A stretch of 64,000 nucleotides of DNA, from the NCBI RefSeq assembly GCF_021390435.2, contig NZ_JAJVCN010000004.1, forward strand, positions 1,840,501 through 1,904,500. The letters are read 5' to 3'. The notes under the pieces are model-generated. The model did no database searches, was not told the origin of the DNA, and saw only the letters and a list, made by a program, of their open reading frames with translations. How positions within the stretch are numbered: position 1 is the first letter of the stretch; the number at the start of each line of letters is the position of its first letter. This document shows, piece after piece, positions 17,253 to 26,382 of this stretch. Both the position numbers and the translations under genes were made by a program. The DNA comes from Kibdelosporangium philippinense (lineage in GTDB: Bacteria; Actinomycetota; Actinomycetes; Mycobacteriales; Pseudonocardiaceae).

Positions 17253-19760
17253 GTGACCTATCCGCTGGGTGTCGATATCGGGACCACATACACCGCGGCG
17301 GCGTTGTGGCGCGAAGGCCGGGTGCAGACCGTGCCGCTGGGAAACCGCGCCAACGCCGTGCCGTCTGTGCTGTTCCTGCGCGACGAAGGCAGCTTTCTGG
17401 TCGGTGAAGCCGCGGCGAGGCGTGGCATCACCGATCCGGACAAGCAGGCCCGTGAGTTCAAACGGCGGATGGGCGACGACATTCCGATCCTGGTCGGTGG
17501 CCGGGGTTTCACCGCGCAGCAGCTGACCGGCGAGGTACTGAAGTGGTCGCTGGCCCGTGTGGCGGAACTGCAAGGCGGCCCACCGAACCACGTGGTGCTG
17601 ACCCATCCGGCGGCATGGGGCGATTTCCGTAAGAACCTCCTCGTCCAAGCGGCGATGTCGGCAGGTTTGCGAGAGGTCGGCCTGCTGCCCGAACCGGTCG
17701 CGGCGGCAACGTGGTACGCGGCGCAAGAACGAATCGAACCCGGATCGCTGATCGGCATCTACGACTTCGGCGGCGGAACGTTCGACGCGAGCGTGGTCCG
17801 TAAAACCGCGACGGGCGTGGAGATCTACGGCGAAGCAGGCGGCGACGACTCGATCGGTGGTATCGACTTCGACCACGCCCTGTTCAGGCACGTCGGAAAG
17901 CACGCGGGAGTCGACGTCGCACAGCTGGACTTCACCGATCCTGTGGTGTCCAGCGCGATGGCGCAGCTTTTCAGCTCGGTGGTCGAGGCCAAAGAGGCAC
18001 TCTCGGCGGACATCGAGGTCGTCATTCCGGTCGTCCTGCCGGGAGTGAGCCGTCAAGTACTGATCACAAGAGCGGAATTCGAAGACCTGATCAAGCAGCG
18101 CGTCCTTGGCACAGTGGGAGTGTTCGGCCAGGTAGTCCAGCGCGCCGGAGTGGACCCATCGAAGCTGCACGGCGTCCTGCTGGTGGGTGGATCAAGCCGG
18201 ATCCCACTGGTACGCAAGCTGTTGTCGGACGAACTGGGCATCAGGGTCGCGCTTGACGCGCACCCGAAGTACACCGTCAGCCTCGGCGCGGCAATCGCCG
18301 CCGCTCCACGAGCCGTCGGTATCCGATCCTCCGGCGGCTTCGCCCCACCAGCGCCCCGCCCTCCGCACCCGTTGTACAACCCGGCGGGGTCGCGGCCGAT
18401 GGCTTATCCACCTGGCCAACGCTCGCAGCCCGCATTCCCCGTCCAGCAGCCGGGTCCTGGACAGCGAAGCATGGGCACAATCCCGCCGCAGATGCCCGCG
18501 CCTGCCGTGAGCGAGCAGGTCGACCTGGCCCGCTCAGGCCTGACCGGCGTGACGGACATCCGGACCGTGCTCAAGCAGATGCAGCCGCTCGAGCCCGTGA
18601 ACCTGGCGCCCCCACGACCCGTTGGCCCGGTGGCAGAGGTCCGTACGCGCGACGGCAATGGCCGCGGCCGCTGGATCGCTTTGGTGGTCGTGCTCGTCAT
18701 CGCGGCGGTGGTCGCCGCGTTGGTCATTTTTGTGATGAACCAAGGCACATCAGAGCTTGGGCCGCAGCAGCAAAACCAGCCGGAGGGCGCGGTATCGCTG
18801 CCCGCGGTCGGCAAGATCACGGTAACCGGTCAGCCATTGGTGACGCCGCCCGCGGGCACCGACGAGATGCGAGCAGTGACCGGCAGGGCCAACGGAGACG
18901 TGGTCGCAGTGGGCTTTTCCCAGAACCGGCAACCCCGGGCGTGGCTGAGCAAGGGCGGAAAGGACGACTTCGTCCCAGTTCCGGTGAGCGAAGACGGCCA
19001 AGGCCTAATGCTCGACGTGACGCCAATGGGCTCCACTTTGGTCGCCGTAGGCTGGACCGGAACCGGGCAGAGAAAACGCGCGGCCGTATGGACATCGGCG
19101 GACGGAACCAAGTGGGAATTGCTGCCCCAGCAAGGTGATTTCAATCCAACATCGGGCTTCAAAGAGCTAACTGCGGTGACCGTGGGTCGCGACAATTCCT
19201 TGCTGGCTATTGGCCGCGACGACCGTAACGACCGAAACGACGGTGACGCGGCCGTCTATATGTCCACCGACGGCAACACGTGGAACCCCGTCACCACCTC
19301 CGGGCTTTCCGGCACTGGGCCGCAGGACGTAGAGAAGGTCACAAAGACCGAAGACGGCTCATTCATGGCCGTGGGGACCGTTTTGCAGGGCGCCAAGCGT
19401 GGCCCGGGGATCTGGACCTCGAAGGACGGGGTGAAATGGGAGCTCTCGCCCTACCTGCCAGAAGGCGCGCCCGCACTCCGCGGCGTCGCCCGACTGTCCG
19501 ATGGAACAATGATGGTCTGCGGTTCTGTTGGCTCAGGCCAGCCGCCTCCCGCCAGTTGCTGGACCTTGAGCAAGGACCAAAAGTGGGAACGCTGGAACGT
19601 CGCCAGCGCCCAGGCTTCGCCCCGAGTCGTGTTCCTCAACGGAATGTTCCCGGTCGAAGGCAACCAGGTAGTGATCGTCGGCCTAGGTCAATCCGGCACA
19701 GAGAACACGACGGACGCGGCTATGTGGCTTGGCACTTTCGGCGCTCGCGGGAGCAGCTAG
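17253..19760 (+). CDS. membrane-spanning Hsp70-like protein with extracytoplasmic propeller
   Basis: A fusion of a cytoplasmic actin/Hsp70 ATPase to an outer domain (~835 aa). Phosphate-1 (LGVDIGTTYTAAAL), phosphate-2 (YDFGGGTFDASVV) and adenosine (VLLVGGSSRIPLVRKLL) motifs are intact in residues 1-350. There is no canonical substrate-binding domain. Instead a proline-rich linker leads to a transmembrane helix (WIALVVVLVIAAVVAALVIF, ~475-495) and BNR/propeller-like repeats (AAVWTSADGTKWELL, VYMSTDGNTWNPV, GIWTSKDGVKWELS). GTG 17253 places the usual four residues before LGVDIG; GTG 17232 is the alternative. It is divergent from MoxR. Likely signals between cell surface and cytoplasm, which is inference. 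Confidence 0.85.
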   Translation: MTYPLGVDIGTTYTAAALWREGRVQTVPLGNRANAVPSVLFLRDEGSFLVGEAAARRGITDPDKQAREFKRRMGDDIPILVGGRGFTAQQLTGEVLKWSLARVAELQGGPPNHVVLTHPAAWGDFRKNLLVQAAMSAGLREVGLLPEPVAAATWYAAQERIEPGSLIGIYDFGGGTFDASVVRKTATGVEIYGEAGGDDSIGGIDFDHALFRHVGKHAGVDVAQLDFTDPVVSSAMAQLFSSVVEAKEALSADIEVVIPVVLPGVSRQVLITRAEFEDLIKQRVLGTVGVFGQVVQRAGVDPSKLHGVLLVGGSSRIPLVRKLLSDELGIRVALDAHPKYTVSLGAAIAAAPRAVGIRSSGGFAPPAPRPPHPLYNPAGSRPMAYPPGQRSQPAFPVQQPGPGQRSMGTIPPQMPAPAVSEQVDLARSGLTGVTDIRTVLKQMQPLEPVNLAPPRPVGPVAEVRTRDGNGRGRWIALVVVLVIAAVVAALVIFVMNQGTSELGPQQQNQPEGAVSLPAVGKITVTGQPLVTPPAGTDEMRAVTGRANGDVVAVGFSQNRQPRAWLSKGGKDDFVPVPVSEDGQGLMLDVTPMGSTLVAVGWTGTGQRKRAAVWTSADGTKWELLPQQGDFNPTSGFKELTAVTVGRDNSLLAIGRDDRNDRNDGDAAVYMSTDGNTWNPVTTSGLSGTGPQDVEKVTKTEDGSFMAVGTVLQGAKRGPGIWTSKDGVKWELSPYLPEGAPALRGVARLSDGTMMVCGSVGSGQPPPASCWTLSKDQKWERWNVASAQASPRVVFLNGMFPVEGNQVVIVGLGQSGTENTTDAAMWLGTFGARGSS

Positions 19761-20247
19761 CGGCTCGTCTCGAGTGGTTGACCAGGTAACCGGGCTTCCG
19801 GTCTGTCCATAATAGATAATCAATCGTCACCTGAGTCGCACCTGTCGCACGTACCACACCTGTTGCCCACGTTGATGCCGTGAAGGTCACCTTGACGGCG
19901 TTCAACGCGCCGAATCTTCCCCTCGCAACGGCCTGCTGCCCGCACGGCGCCGTGGCATGCCAGGGTGACCGTGGCCACGGCAGCCTCCGCGCTGTGTCAC
20001 CAGGCAAACCTGGCGGTCACCGACTCGAACACCGACCAGCAAGCCTGAAACTCTGGCATTGGCGTTCAACGCCGCTCACTCGGCCCTCGCGAACAGTCGC
20101 GGGCGTGACCGGCGCTGGACGACGCAGGAGGCGGCCCTCCCGCCGGGGAAATGCCTCATTCGGGGTCACTCGGACCACCGCAGATTGATCCTGGCTGGCG
20201 GAGACCGGCTCTGCGGAATAAACGCGGCAACGTTCCCGAGACACACC
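19761..20247. other. gene-free stretch of about 490 bases
   Basis: No reading frame here has convincing codon bias or family resemblance. The segment is less GC-biased around 19801-19870 and contains the loosely repeated ACCTG..TCGCAC / ACCACACCTG pattern. It separates the Hsp70-like gene from a convergent small membrane-protein gene. I see no terminator with a T-run and no RNA gene. Confidence 0.5.
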
Positions 20248-20838
20248 CTAGGCAGTAACGTAGACCTTGAAAGTGAATGGCAGACTGCCTCCGCGGTGTG
20301 CCCGCAGGTAGTCCTGTAGCCAAGGACTGTTCGCGGTGCATCCCGCAGCCGTTACGCTGCCGTTTTCGACACTGGGGATAACGGTGTTGCATCGTGCGGC
20401 GTAGTGGTTCGGGTCGTCGTTGTGCATGACATCGAAGGTCGCGGTGGCCGTGCCCCAACCGCCGTCGTTGCGGAAAATCGCTTTCATCGGACACCCGTAG
20501 GACCGATCACAATTCCCGTTCCACTCAACTGTTACGACGGTGAAGTCGGGCCGCTGCCGGGTCGTCGTCGTGGTCGGTGGTGTCGTCCGTGTCCACGTCG
20601 GCTGCTTTGTGTACGTATCTCTCGTTAGTGCATCGGCCTCGTTGACCACCGGCACTCGGGCCGTTGTCGTAGCCGAACCTTTGGAGGACGTCATGTCTTT
20701 CAGCGGGTTCCACCCGGTCAGGGTGTGCACCGCCACCAGTGCTGCCGCAACGGCCCCGATCGCGCCGACAATCGTGGACCATTTCTTGTAAGGGGGTTCG
20801 TCCTGAGGGCCAGTTGGCTTTACCGGCTGGTCAGACAT
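20248..20838 (-). CDS. hypothetical single-pass membrane protein with Cys-containing outer domain
   Basis: About 196 residues from ATG 20838 (MSDQPVKPTG); an in-frame upstream start at 20886 is less likely. One membrane helix (STIVGAIGAVAAALVAVHTL, ~20-40) is followed by a Thr-rich linker (TTPPTTTTTRQRP) and a small outer domain. That domain has four cysteines (NGNCDRSYGCPMKAIF; ARCNTV; AAGCTAN), probably two disulfides. The beta-rich pattern (VVTVEWNGNC, TATATFDVMHND) resembles a secreted Ig-like or FxLYD-type domain, but I cannot name it. It sits between the Hsp70-like gene and the dynamin operon. Function unknown. Confidence 0.65.
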   Translation of the reverse strand: MSDQPVKPTGPQDEPPYKKWSTIVGAIGAVAAALVAVHTLTGWNPLKDMTSSKGSATTTARVPVVNEADALTRDTYTKQPTWTRTTPPTTTTTRQRPDFTVVTVEWNGNCDRSYGCPMKAIFRNDGGWGTATATFDVMHNDDPNHYAARCNTVIPSVENGSVTAAGCTANSPWLQDYLRAHRGGSLPFTFKVYVTA

Positions 20839-20895
20839 CGGTCCAACATACTGCCCAGCGATGCCCGTGTCATGGTAATCGGACACAGAGCGGAC

Positions 20896-21114
20896 TCACG
20901 TGGTCCCACACCCGCAGCAGAGGCATGGGGCGTGCCCGGCCAGGCCTGCAGTCACTTCCACTTCGGATGCGGTGATCATGTCGTCGGTGACTAACACGGC
21001 CTGATCAGCCAACCCTGCGACGACCAGATACGACCCAACCCCGTGAGCCAGCACAACGTACCGGGTATTCGGGAACGGTCCGAACACGCGGATGGTCAAG
21101 TCTCGGTGACGCAT
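20896..21114 (-). CDS. small hypothetical protein with cysteine-rich C-terminus
   Basis: A 72-residue frame from ATG 21114 (MRHRDLTIRVFGPFPNT) ending in a CLCCGCG cluster. It lies just downstream of the second dynamin-like gene on the same strand, about 110 bases after that stop, so it could be the operon tail. The ribosome-binding site is weak and I know no family for it. The terminal cysteine cluster would be unusual by chance. Moderate to low confidence that it is expressed. Confidence 0.4.
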   Translation of the reverse strand: MRHRDLTIRVFGPFPNTRYVVLAHGVGSYLVVAGLADQAVLVTDDMITASEVEVTAGLAGHAPCLCCGCGTT

Positions 21115-21225
21115 GCGCTCACTGTGACCCACCGATATCCGCGCACGCAAGACGCTCGTTCGTGGGCCATTCCTTAATGCTGGCAATGAAATTAGTGCGA
21201 ATCCCAAAGGTGAGATTCTTGATTG

Positions 21226-22854
21226 CTAGTTGCCGCGCGGAAGGTTCGTGGGCCACTGAAAGGCGGTCGTCTTGTCCTCAGGCGTTGGCGGCTTCTGGAT
21301 GGTCTCTGTCTTGTCCACAGAGGGAGGCCCGGGACGACGCGGCGGCATAGGCGGCATTGACCGCTGTCCAGTCGGAGGCCCCTGGGGAGCACGTTGCGGA
21401 GCGGCCCGAACGGCAGCCGCCAACCCCTCGCAAGTACGCTGCAAAACCTGGGCGGCCCGGGTGAAACTTGGGTCGATCAAAGGATTCTGCGCAACCCGGC
21501 GCCAATGCCCATGCATGCCACTGATCGCGGCCTGGACAGTCTCAAAAGGAGCATCGGGCCGCAGATTCAGCCTGTCCGCGACGGAAGCGCCCTGGCCGCC
21601 AAGAAGTCGTTCCATCACAGCGACTTGCTCGGCCGGTGCCTGGACTGACCCCGTGCGCAACTCGGTCAGCAGGCGAAGCTCAGTCAACTCATGTGCGCCA
21701 ACCCGCAAACGCTCAACAGCCTGCCGGAGCCGGGGAGCCGCGGGAATCGGGTCATTACGGGTAACAGACTCGATCGCCCGCAGCGCGCCATCGGCCTTCA
21801 AAACGTCCCGCCGCTGGGCGAACTGAGTCAGCAGCAACCGTCGAAGCTCATGTAGCCCACTGCGTTCACGCAACATCGTGCACAACTGAGTCTGGTCAAC
21901 GTTCCCAGATCGCAAAAAGTCCAAACTGAGCCGAAGGCCGTACAACCCCAGCATGCCAAGCAAGCGCTCGCGCGACTCGGCGGCCACATCGACCGCGCGA
22001 GTCGGCGAGACGAACCGACCTGCGGACAACAAAAGAGGCATGGTCGCGCCATCGCTCGCCGAAGCGATAGCCTTCAAGTCCGCGAAATCCTTGGCGCTCA
22101 TAGTGGCCGCAGTCTCCGCAAGCAGACCAGCTACCGGCAGTACGGTATGCACCAAACTGCGGATACGAGAATCCGACCGATACCCGGCAGCCACCTTGCC
22201 CGCGTGCGTGATCGCGTCCTCGTCCCCACCGCCAATCTCATCTGCGCGAGACAGCACACCAACGGCATTCACCGGACTGCTGTCAGTGTCACTGTCATTG
22301 AACGCGTCAAGGAAATCGATGTCAGTGGAATGCAAGTGCCGCATCAGATACAGCACCGCGTCCACACTCGCGGTCTCCCCAAGGAAATCCTGCGTACGAC
22401 GCCCAGCTGACTCCGTCAGCGACCCCATCCCAGGAGTGTCCACAAGGGTCATCTGGCCGAGCCAGTCACTCGGCAGAGCAACCTCAATCCGGTCCACACC
22501 TTCGACATCCAACGTGCCGAGATCCAACGCATATCGACTGCCGTCGTAGTCAATCGGCAGACCCACAGGCCTTGTGCGATGCGGGAAAGCAGTCGCACGC
22601 GGCTCAGGGCCACGGAAATACCACGTTACGATCCGAGTGCACTCGCCAGCATCGGTCGCCGCGATCCGCGTGCCAACCAGAGCGTTGAGCAAAGTGGACT
22701 TACCGGCCTTCACCCGCCCCGCGATAGCCACACGCAACGGCCCATCGAGGTGTCTGGCCACATCGGTCAACGCACGGCCGCTTGGCCGACCTTGGTATGC
22801 CTGGACCGCGTCGTTGAGCAGCGAGCGGACCCGTGCGGCAAGGGAAACTGTCAC
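21226..22854 (-). CDS. dynamin-like GTPase 2 (IniC/DynB-like partner)
   Basis: A 542-residue dynamin-superfamily GTPase. G1 is GRVKAGKSTLLNALVG, G3 is DTPGMGS, G4 is LSRADE, all in the first ~215 residues; a helical region follows. The C-terminus is a proline-rich tail (MPPMPPRRPGPPSVDKTETIQKPP) ending WPTNLPRGN, with no obvious membrane helix. It overlaps the upstream dynamin-like gene by four bases. The pairing of one membrane-inserted and one soluble bacterial dynamin is like mycobacterial IniA/IniC and Streptomyces DynA/DynB. These proteins remodel or protect membranes. The operon starts with a cell-wall hydrolase. Confidence 0.85.
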   Translation of the reverse strand: MTVSLAARVRSLLNDAVQAYQGRPSGRALTDVARHLDGPLRVAIAGRVKAGKSTLLNALVGTRIAATDAGECTRIVTWYFRGPEPRATAFPHRTRPVGLPIDYDGSRYALDLGTLDVEGVDRIEVALPSDWLGQMTLVDTPGMGSLTESAGRRTQDFLGETASVDAVLYLMRHLHSTDIDFLDAFNDSDTDSSPVNAVGVLSRADEIGGGDEDAITHAGKVAAGYRSDSRIRSLVHTVLPVAGLLAETAATMSAKDFADLKAIASASDGATMPLLLSAGRFVSPTRAVDVAAESRERLLGMLGLYGLRLSLDFLRSGNVDQTQLCTMLRERSGLHELRRLLLTQFAQRRDVLKADGALRAIESVTRNDPIPAAPRLRQAVERLRVGAHELTELRLLTELRTGSVQAPAEQVAVMERLLGGQGASVADRLNLRPDAPFETVQAAISGMHGHWRRVAQNPLIDPSFTRAAQVLQRTCEGLAAAVRAAPQRAPQGPPTGQRSMPPMPPRRPGPPSVDKTETIQKPPTPEDKTTAFQWPTNLPRGN

Positions 22855-24686
22855 GACCGGCCCTTCTGCGTCACTCGTTCCGCGCTGGCCAGCAGCGCGG
22901 AGACCCGGTCGAGCTCGGCCTTGGCCGCCGCGCCCCGGGTTGCCGCCGCTTGCGCGTCGGCCTGCACCGCGCGCATCGCGGCTTCCTGCTCGTGTTTGGC
23001 GGCCGAGACCATCTCCTGCGCCTGGTCGAGGTAGTAGTCACGGATCTTGCCGCGACTGTGCCTGATCAGGTCATACGAAGCCCGGTTGGCGTCCACTCTT
23101 GCCTGGTTCAAATAGACCGCCGCGGCGCGCAACGCCTCGGCGCGAGCCGCGTCGACCTTTGTGGTCTTGTAGCTACGAACCGCACGCCACGCGAACACCG
23201 AACCCAGAGCCGCCGTGATCGGCAAGACGATCAACAGGCTCGGCGCCAACGTGGTCACAAGAACTGTCGTCACAATGGAACTGGACAGCGACCAGCCACG
23301 GGCGGCGTGCATGCCGACTTCGAGCTTGCCGCCTTTCTTGCTGGCCAGGTTCTCGACTTTCAGGTCGACCGACATGTCCGTGCCCTTGGCGATCGCGTCG
23401 ACCTGTTCGGCTGTCGCGTCGAACAACGCGGCGACGTCGTCAGCGAGCTCGTTGATCTGGCGGATCAACAGCGTGTGCGCGTCGGTCATCTCCTCGTTCG
23501 TGCGCTTCTGCAGCCACGGCACGATCTCCGACCATTCCTTGGTCGGGTCGCCTTCTTTGATTCGTCTGGTGGTCTCGTTTTCCAGTCGGCGTGAACGCTC
23601 GGTCAGGTCAGCGTCCACATGCGCCTGAATGTCGGCGAACCGGTCGGTGATCGTGTTCAGCCACCGCGCGGACGGGCTGGACAGCGCCTTCGCGCGCTCG
23701 CCACTCGCCTCGACCTTGCGCATGGTCGCCTGGCGTTCCTCGGGTTTGGTCAGCGCCGCGTGCTCGGTCACCAGCACTTCGGCAACCTGGCGCAGCGAAT
23801 TCCGTACGACCCCGGCCGCGGCCAACACGGACTTCGCCGCATGGTCAGCAAGCAGTCGGGAACCCAAGCGCTCCACCAGAACCGGGAACCCGCATTCCGC
23901 GTTCAGCGCCGGATCACCAGTGTCCAAAGCCAACTCTCGCAGCACGGACGACACCGCGACGATCTCAGCCTGGATGCCCGCCGCGCGCAGATGCTGCCGG
24001 TCGAGTTCGAGAATCCGTTGCCACTGCGGATAAAAGTCCGTCTTGGTCAGAACGACGATCAAGTTTGGACAGACGTCGACCGCGTGCTTGATGAAGTCCA
24101 CTTCGGCCGCAGTCAGCTCCTGTGAGGCGTCCGTCACGACGATCACGCCGTCCGCCAACGAAAGCGCCCGCATAGTCGCCGACGCGGCAGCAGCCGCGAA
24201 ACCGCCACCAAGGCCAGGCGTATCCACAAGCACCAGGCCGTCGGCGAGAAGCTCACGCTTCAACGTGGTTTCGATTGCCCGCAGCCGGGTTCCGTCATCC
24301 GCAAGGCCGGTTCTGCCGTATTCGGCGGCTTTCCGGATGTCGATCTTGATCGGTGGCGGCAGTTGCACCGCGTCCGCCGGTGCTTCGGTCATCAGGTAGG
24401 CCGTCGGCTTGTCGCCGTGCTTGATCGTCGTTGGCACGGCCGTGAACGCGACCGGGTCGACGCCACACACCGGAACCCCGAGCAAGCCGTTGATCAGGGC
24501 GCTCTTGCCCTTCTTGAACTCGCCAGCGACCAGCACGTGCCAGGCGCCGGTGGTCAGCTGACGGCGGCATTTGAGCAGCTTTTCGGCCAGGTCAGGCCGA
24601 CCGGCCGAGCGGGTCTCGGTGATCGCGGTGTCGATCAGCTGGAGCATCTCGGCGGTCTCGGCCGCGCTTCGTCCTGCGTTGGTCAT
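22851..24686 (-). CDS. dynamin-like GTPase 1 with membrane segment (IniA/DynA-like)
   Basis: A 611-residue dynamin-like protein. G1 is AGEFKKGKSALINGLLG, then the TAVPTTI switch, G3 VDTPGLGGG and G4 VLTKTD. A long helical stalk follows (~300-470), then a hydrophobic segment likely to insert in the membrane (TTVLVTTLAPSLLIVLPITA, ~485-515) and a coiled-coil end (AAAKHEQEAAMRAVQADAQA). ATG 24686 is used; the preceding codon is TTG. The start shares one base with the stop of the hydrolase gene (TGATG). With its partner it probably forms a membrane-remodelling pair at the cytoplasmic face. Confidence 0.85.
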   Translation of the reverse strand: MTNAGRSAAETAEMLQLIDTAITETRSAGRPDLAEKLLKCRRQLTTGAWHVLVAGEFKKGKSALINGLLGVPVCGVDPVAFTAVPTTIKHGDKPTAYLMTEAPADAVQLPPPIKIDIRKAAEYGRTGLADDGTRLRAIETTLKRELLADGLVLVDTPGLGGGFAAAAASATMRALSLADGVIVVTDASQELTAAEVDFIKHAVDVCPNLIVVLTKTDFYPQWQRILELDRQHLRAAGIQAEIVAVSSVLRELALDTGDPALNAECGFPVLVERLGSRLLADHAAKSVLAAAGVVRNSLRQVAEVLVTEHAALTKPEERQATMRKVEASGERAKALSSPSARWLNTITDRFADIQAHVDADLTERSRRLENETTRRIKEGDPTKEWSEIVPWLQKRTNEEMTDAHTLLIRQINELADDVAALFDATAEQVDAIAKGTDMSVDLKVENLASKKGGKLEVGMHAARGWSLSSSIVTTVLVTTLAPSLLIVLPITAALGSVFAWRAVRSYKTTKVDAARAEALRAAAVYLNQARVDANRASYDLIRHSRGKIRDYYLDQAQEMVSAAKHEQEAAMRAVQADAQAAATRGAAAKAELDRVSALLASAERVTQKGRS

Positions 24687-26248
24687 CAATGCCCGGGTGT
24701 GTGGTCGGGGCCGAGGTCGTCGGCCAGGTGGTCAGGCATCGAGTGGTCCGCGGGGGCGATCCAGTTGTGCGCGAACTGCATGCCGTCGACCTGGTTGTCG
24801 TTGTCGAGATCGTCGTCGTTCTGGTCCGCGGGCGGTTGTGCTGGCGCCGCCATGTCCACCGGCTGGGGCGGAGGGGGAGGCGGCGGTGGCGGGGGAGGAG
24901 GCGCCGGAGCCGGATCGGCGTTGGTCATCTCCTGGCTGATCGCCACGGTCGACGGGTTGCGGTCCATCGGCGCCGGGTCGTTGTTCACGCGGTAGGTGAA
25001 CGTGTCTGTAGGCGGCGGAGGTGGGGGAGGCGGCGGCACGTTGCCGATGCCCGCGCCCATTTCCGGCAGGAAGCCCGCGTACTGGAACCGCTTGGTGTTG
25101 GCCTCCCATGATCCGACGCCGTACTGCGTGCCCTTGGCCTCGATCGTCTTGCCGTTGCCAAGGCTGATCGCCACGTGCGCGGCCGACGGCCTGCCGCCGG
25201 ACATCGGGTCGGACGAGAAGCTGAACAGCAGCGCGCCCGGAGTCTTGAGGGCCTGCTCGACCGACATGGTCGTGCCGCCGTTGGCCAGCTGCCGGTACTG
25301 CATCCACGAGCCGTCCGGCACCTTCACACCTGCTTGGGCCGCTGCCCATTCGACCAGTTCAGAGCAGTCGAAGGTGCTCGGGTTGCGGTCGGTGAGCTTG
25401 ACCTCGTGCCCGAAGACGTACTTGTCACCGGTCTGCGCCACGGCCGAGTTCAGGAACGTCTGCAGCTTCGTGCCGTCGCCGGTGGGCAGCGCCTGCTGGC
25501 CCATCTGCTGGTTCGTGGCCTGCGCTGTCGTGCCCTGCTGCGGTGTCGCTTGGAGCGGATCCTCGTCCAACGGCGCGCCGAACTGGATCCCGGCCTGCTT
25601 CTCCGCCAGCGCGTTCGGGTCGGTGGAGCCTGACGTCAGGCTCTGCACACCGGCGGCGTCCTGCGCTGGGACGTCGTCGTCGAGCGGGGCGCCGAACTGG
25701 ATTCCCTCTTGTTGCTCGGCAGGCGCACCGGTGTCGGTCGTTGTCGTCGTCGCGACCTGCCGGACGTTGACGTTGTCGCTGCCTGACGAGGTCGCGGACT
25801 GTGTCGGCGCGACGCCTTGGCCGCCGCCACGCGCGTCGCCTGCGGACGTGTGGTCGCCGTAGCCCGAAACGCCGGTCCACATTCCCCGGTTCGGCCCATC
25901 GCCGTACGCCTCAGCGGCCGCTTGGGCTTGCTCCTTGTACTTCAGGTACTTGGCAGCGGAGCCTTTGTGCGTGGTCGTCCACGGCGAGATGTCGTCGCCA
26001 CCCTTGGAGACCTGGAACGCGGCCCTGGCGTTCTGCACCGGATCGAACAGGTTGACGCTGGCGAACTTCGGGTGCGCGGCCTGGTTGATCTGCCACAGGC
26101 CTTTGCTGTTCTCGCCGACCGGGTTGTGGGCGCCGTCGTTGCCGCCGGATTCGGCCATGGCGATCGCGGTCATCGTCGCGGCGCGATCTGGGGAGAACCC
26201 AGCCTCGCGCGCGAACGCGTAGATCTGTTCCGCGGAGTATCGCGCCAT
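24686..26248 (-). CDS. bifunctional peptidoglycan hydrolase: lysozyme-like + NlpC/P60
   Basis: A 520-residue protein. Residues ~1-115 form a lytic-transglycosylase/lysozyme-like domain (MAESGGNDGAHNPVGENSKG, LWQINQAAHPKFA), Glu33 being the likely catalytic acid. A low-complexity linker holds two copies of GIQFGAPLD. An NlpC/P60 endopeptidase follows (~260-395), with catalytic Cys in STFDCSELVEWAAAQAG and His in AAHVAISLGNG. The tail contains two long proline runs. No signal peptide is visible, which is odd for a wall hydrolase and compatible with loading into or release by the eCIS. The start is ATG 26248. First gene of the dynamin operon. Confidence 0.85.
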   Translation of the reverse strand: MARYSAEQIYAFAREAGFSPDRAATMTAIAMAESGGNDGAHNPVGENSKGLWQINQAAHPKFASVNLFDPVQNARAAFQVSKGGDDISPWTTTHKGSAAKYLKYKEQAQAAAEAYGDGPNRGMWTGVSGYGDHTSAGDARGGGQGVAPTQSATSSGSDNVNVRQVATTTTTDTGAPAEQQEGIQFGAPLDDDVPAQDAAGVQSLTSGSTDPNALAEKQAGIQFGAPLDEDPLQATPQQGTTAQATNQQMGQQALPTGDGTKLQTFLNSAVAQTGDKYVFGHEVKLTDRNPSTFDCSELVEWAAAQAGVKVPDGSWMQYRQLANGGTTMSVEQALKTPGALLFSFSSDPMSGGRPSAAHVAISLGNGKTIEAKGTQYGVGSWEANTKRFQYAGFLPEMGAGIGNVPPPPPPPPPTDTFTYRVNNDPAPMDRNPSTVAISQEMTNADPAPAPPPPPPPPPPPPQPVDMAAPAQPPADQNDDDLDNDNQVDGMQFAHNWIAPADHSMPDHLADDLGPDHTPGH

Positions 26249-26293
26249 GTATCCATTATGTTTGACTTCCACCGCCGGTGGGTGGCATTTCGT

Positions 26294-26309
26294 GTGCCCA
26301 AAAGGGCAC
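26294..26309. promoter_or_regulatory. 16-bp palindrome in divergent intergenic region
   Basis: GTGCCCAAAAGGGCAC is a perfect palindrome with a four-A core. It lies midway between the divergent starts of the hydrolase-dynamin operon (26248) and the AAA+ gene (26383). It is well placed as a shared operator for an unidentified regulator. Evidence is position and symmetry only. Confidence 0.45.
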
Positions 26310-26382
26310 TGTTCGCGCAGGTTGGCGCCACTTGGTGTTAATTTCAGGCGCGAGAAGTGTCCTGCGGTGACCAAGGGGTGAA

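Noticed and set aside
19880..20188. Small + strand frame in the gene-free stretch
   Set aside because: Arg/Pro/Gly-rich composition with no start signal or family resemblance.
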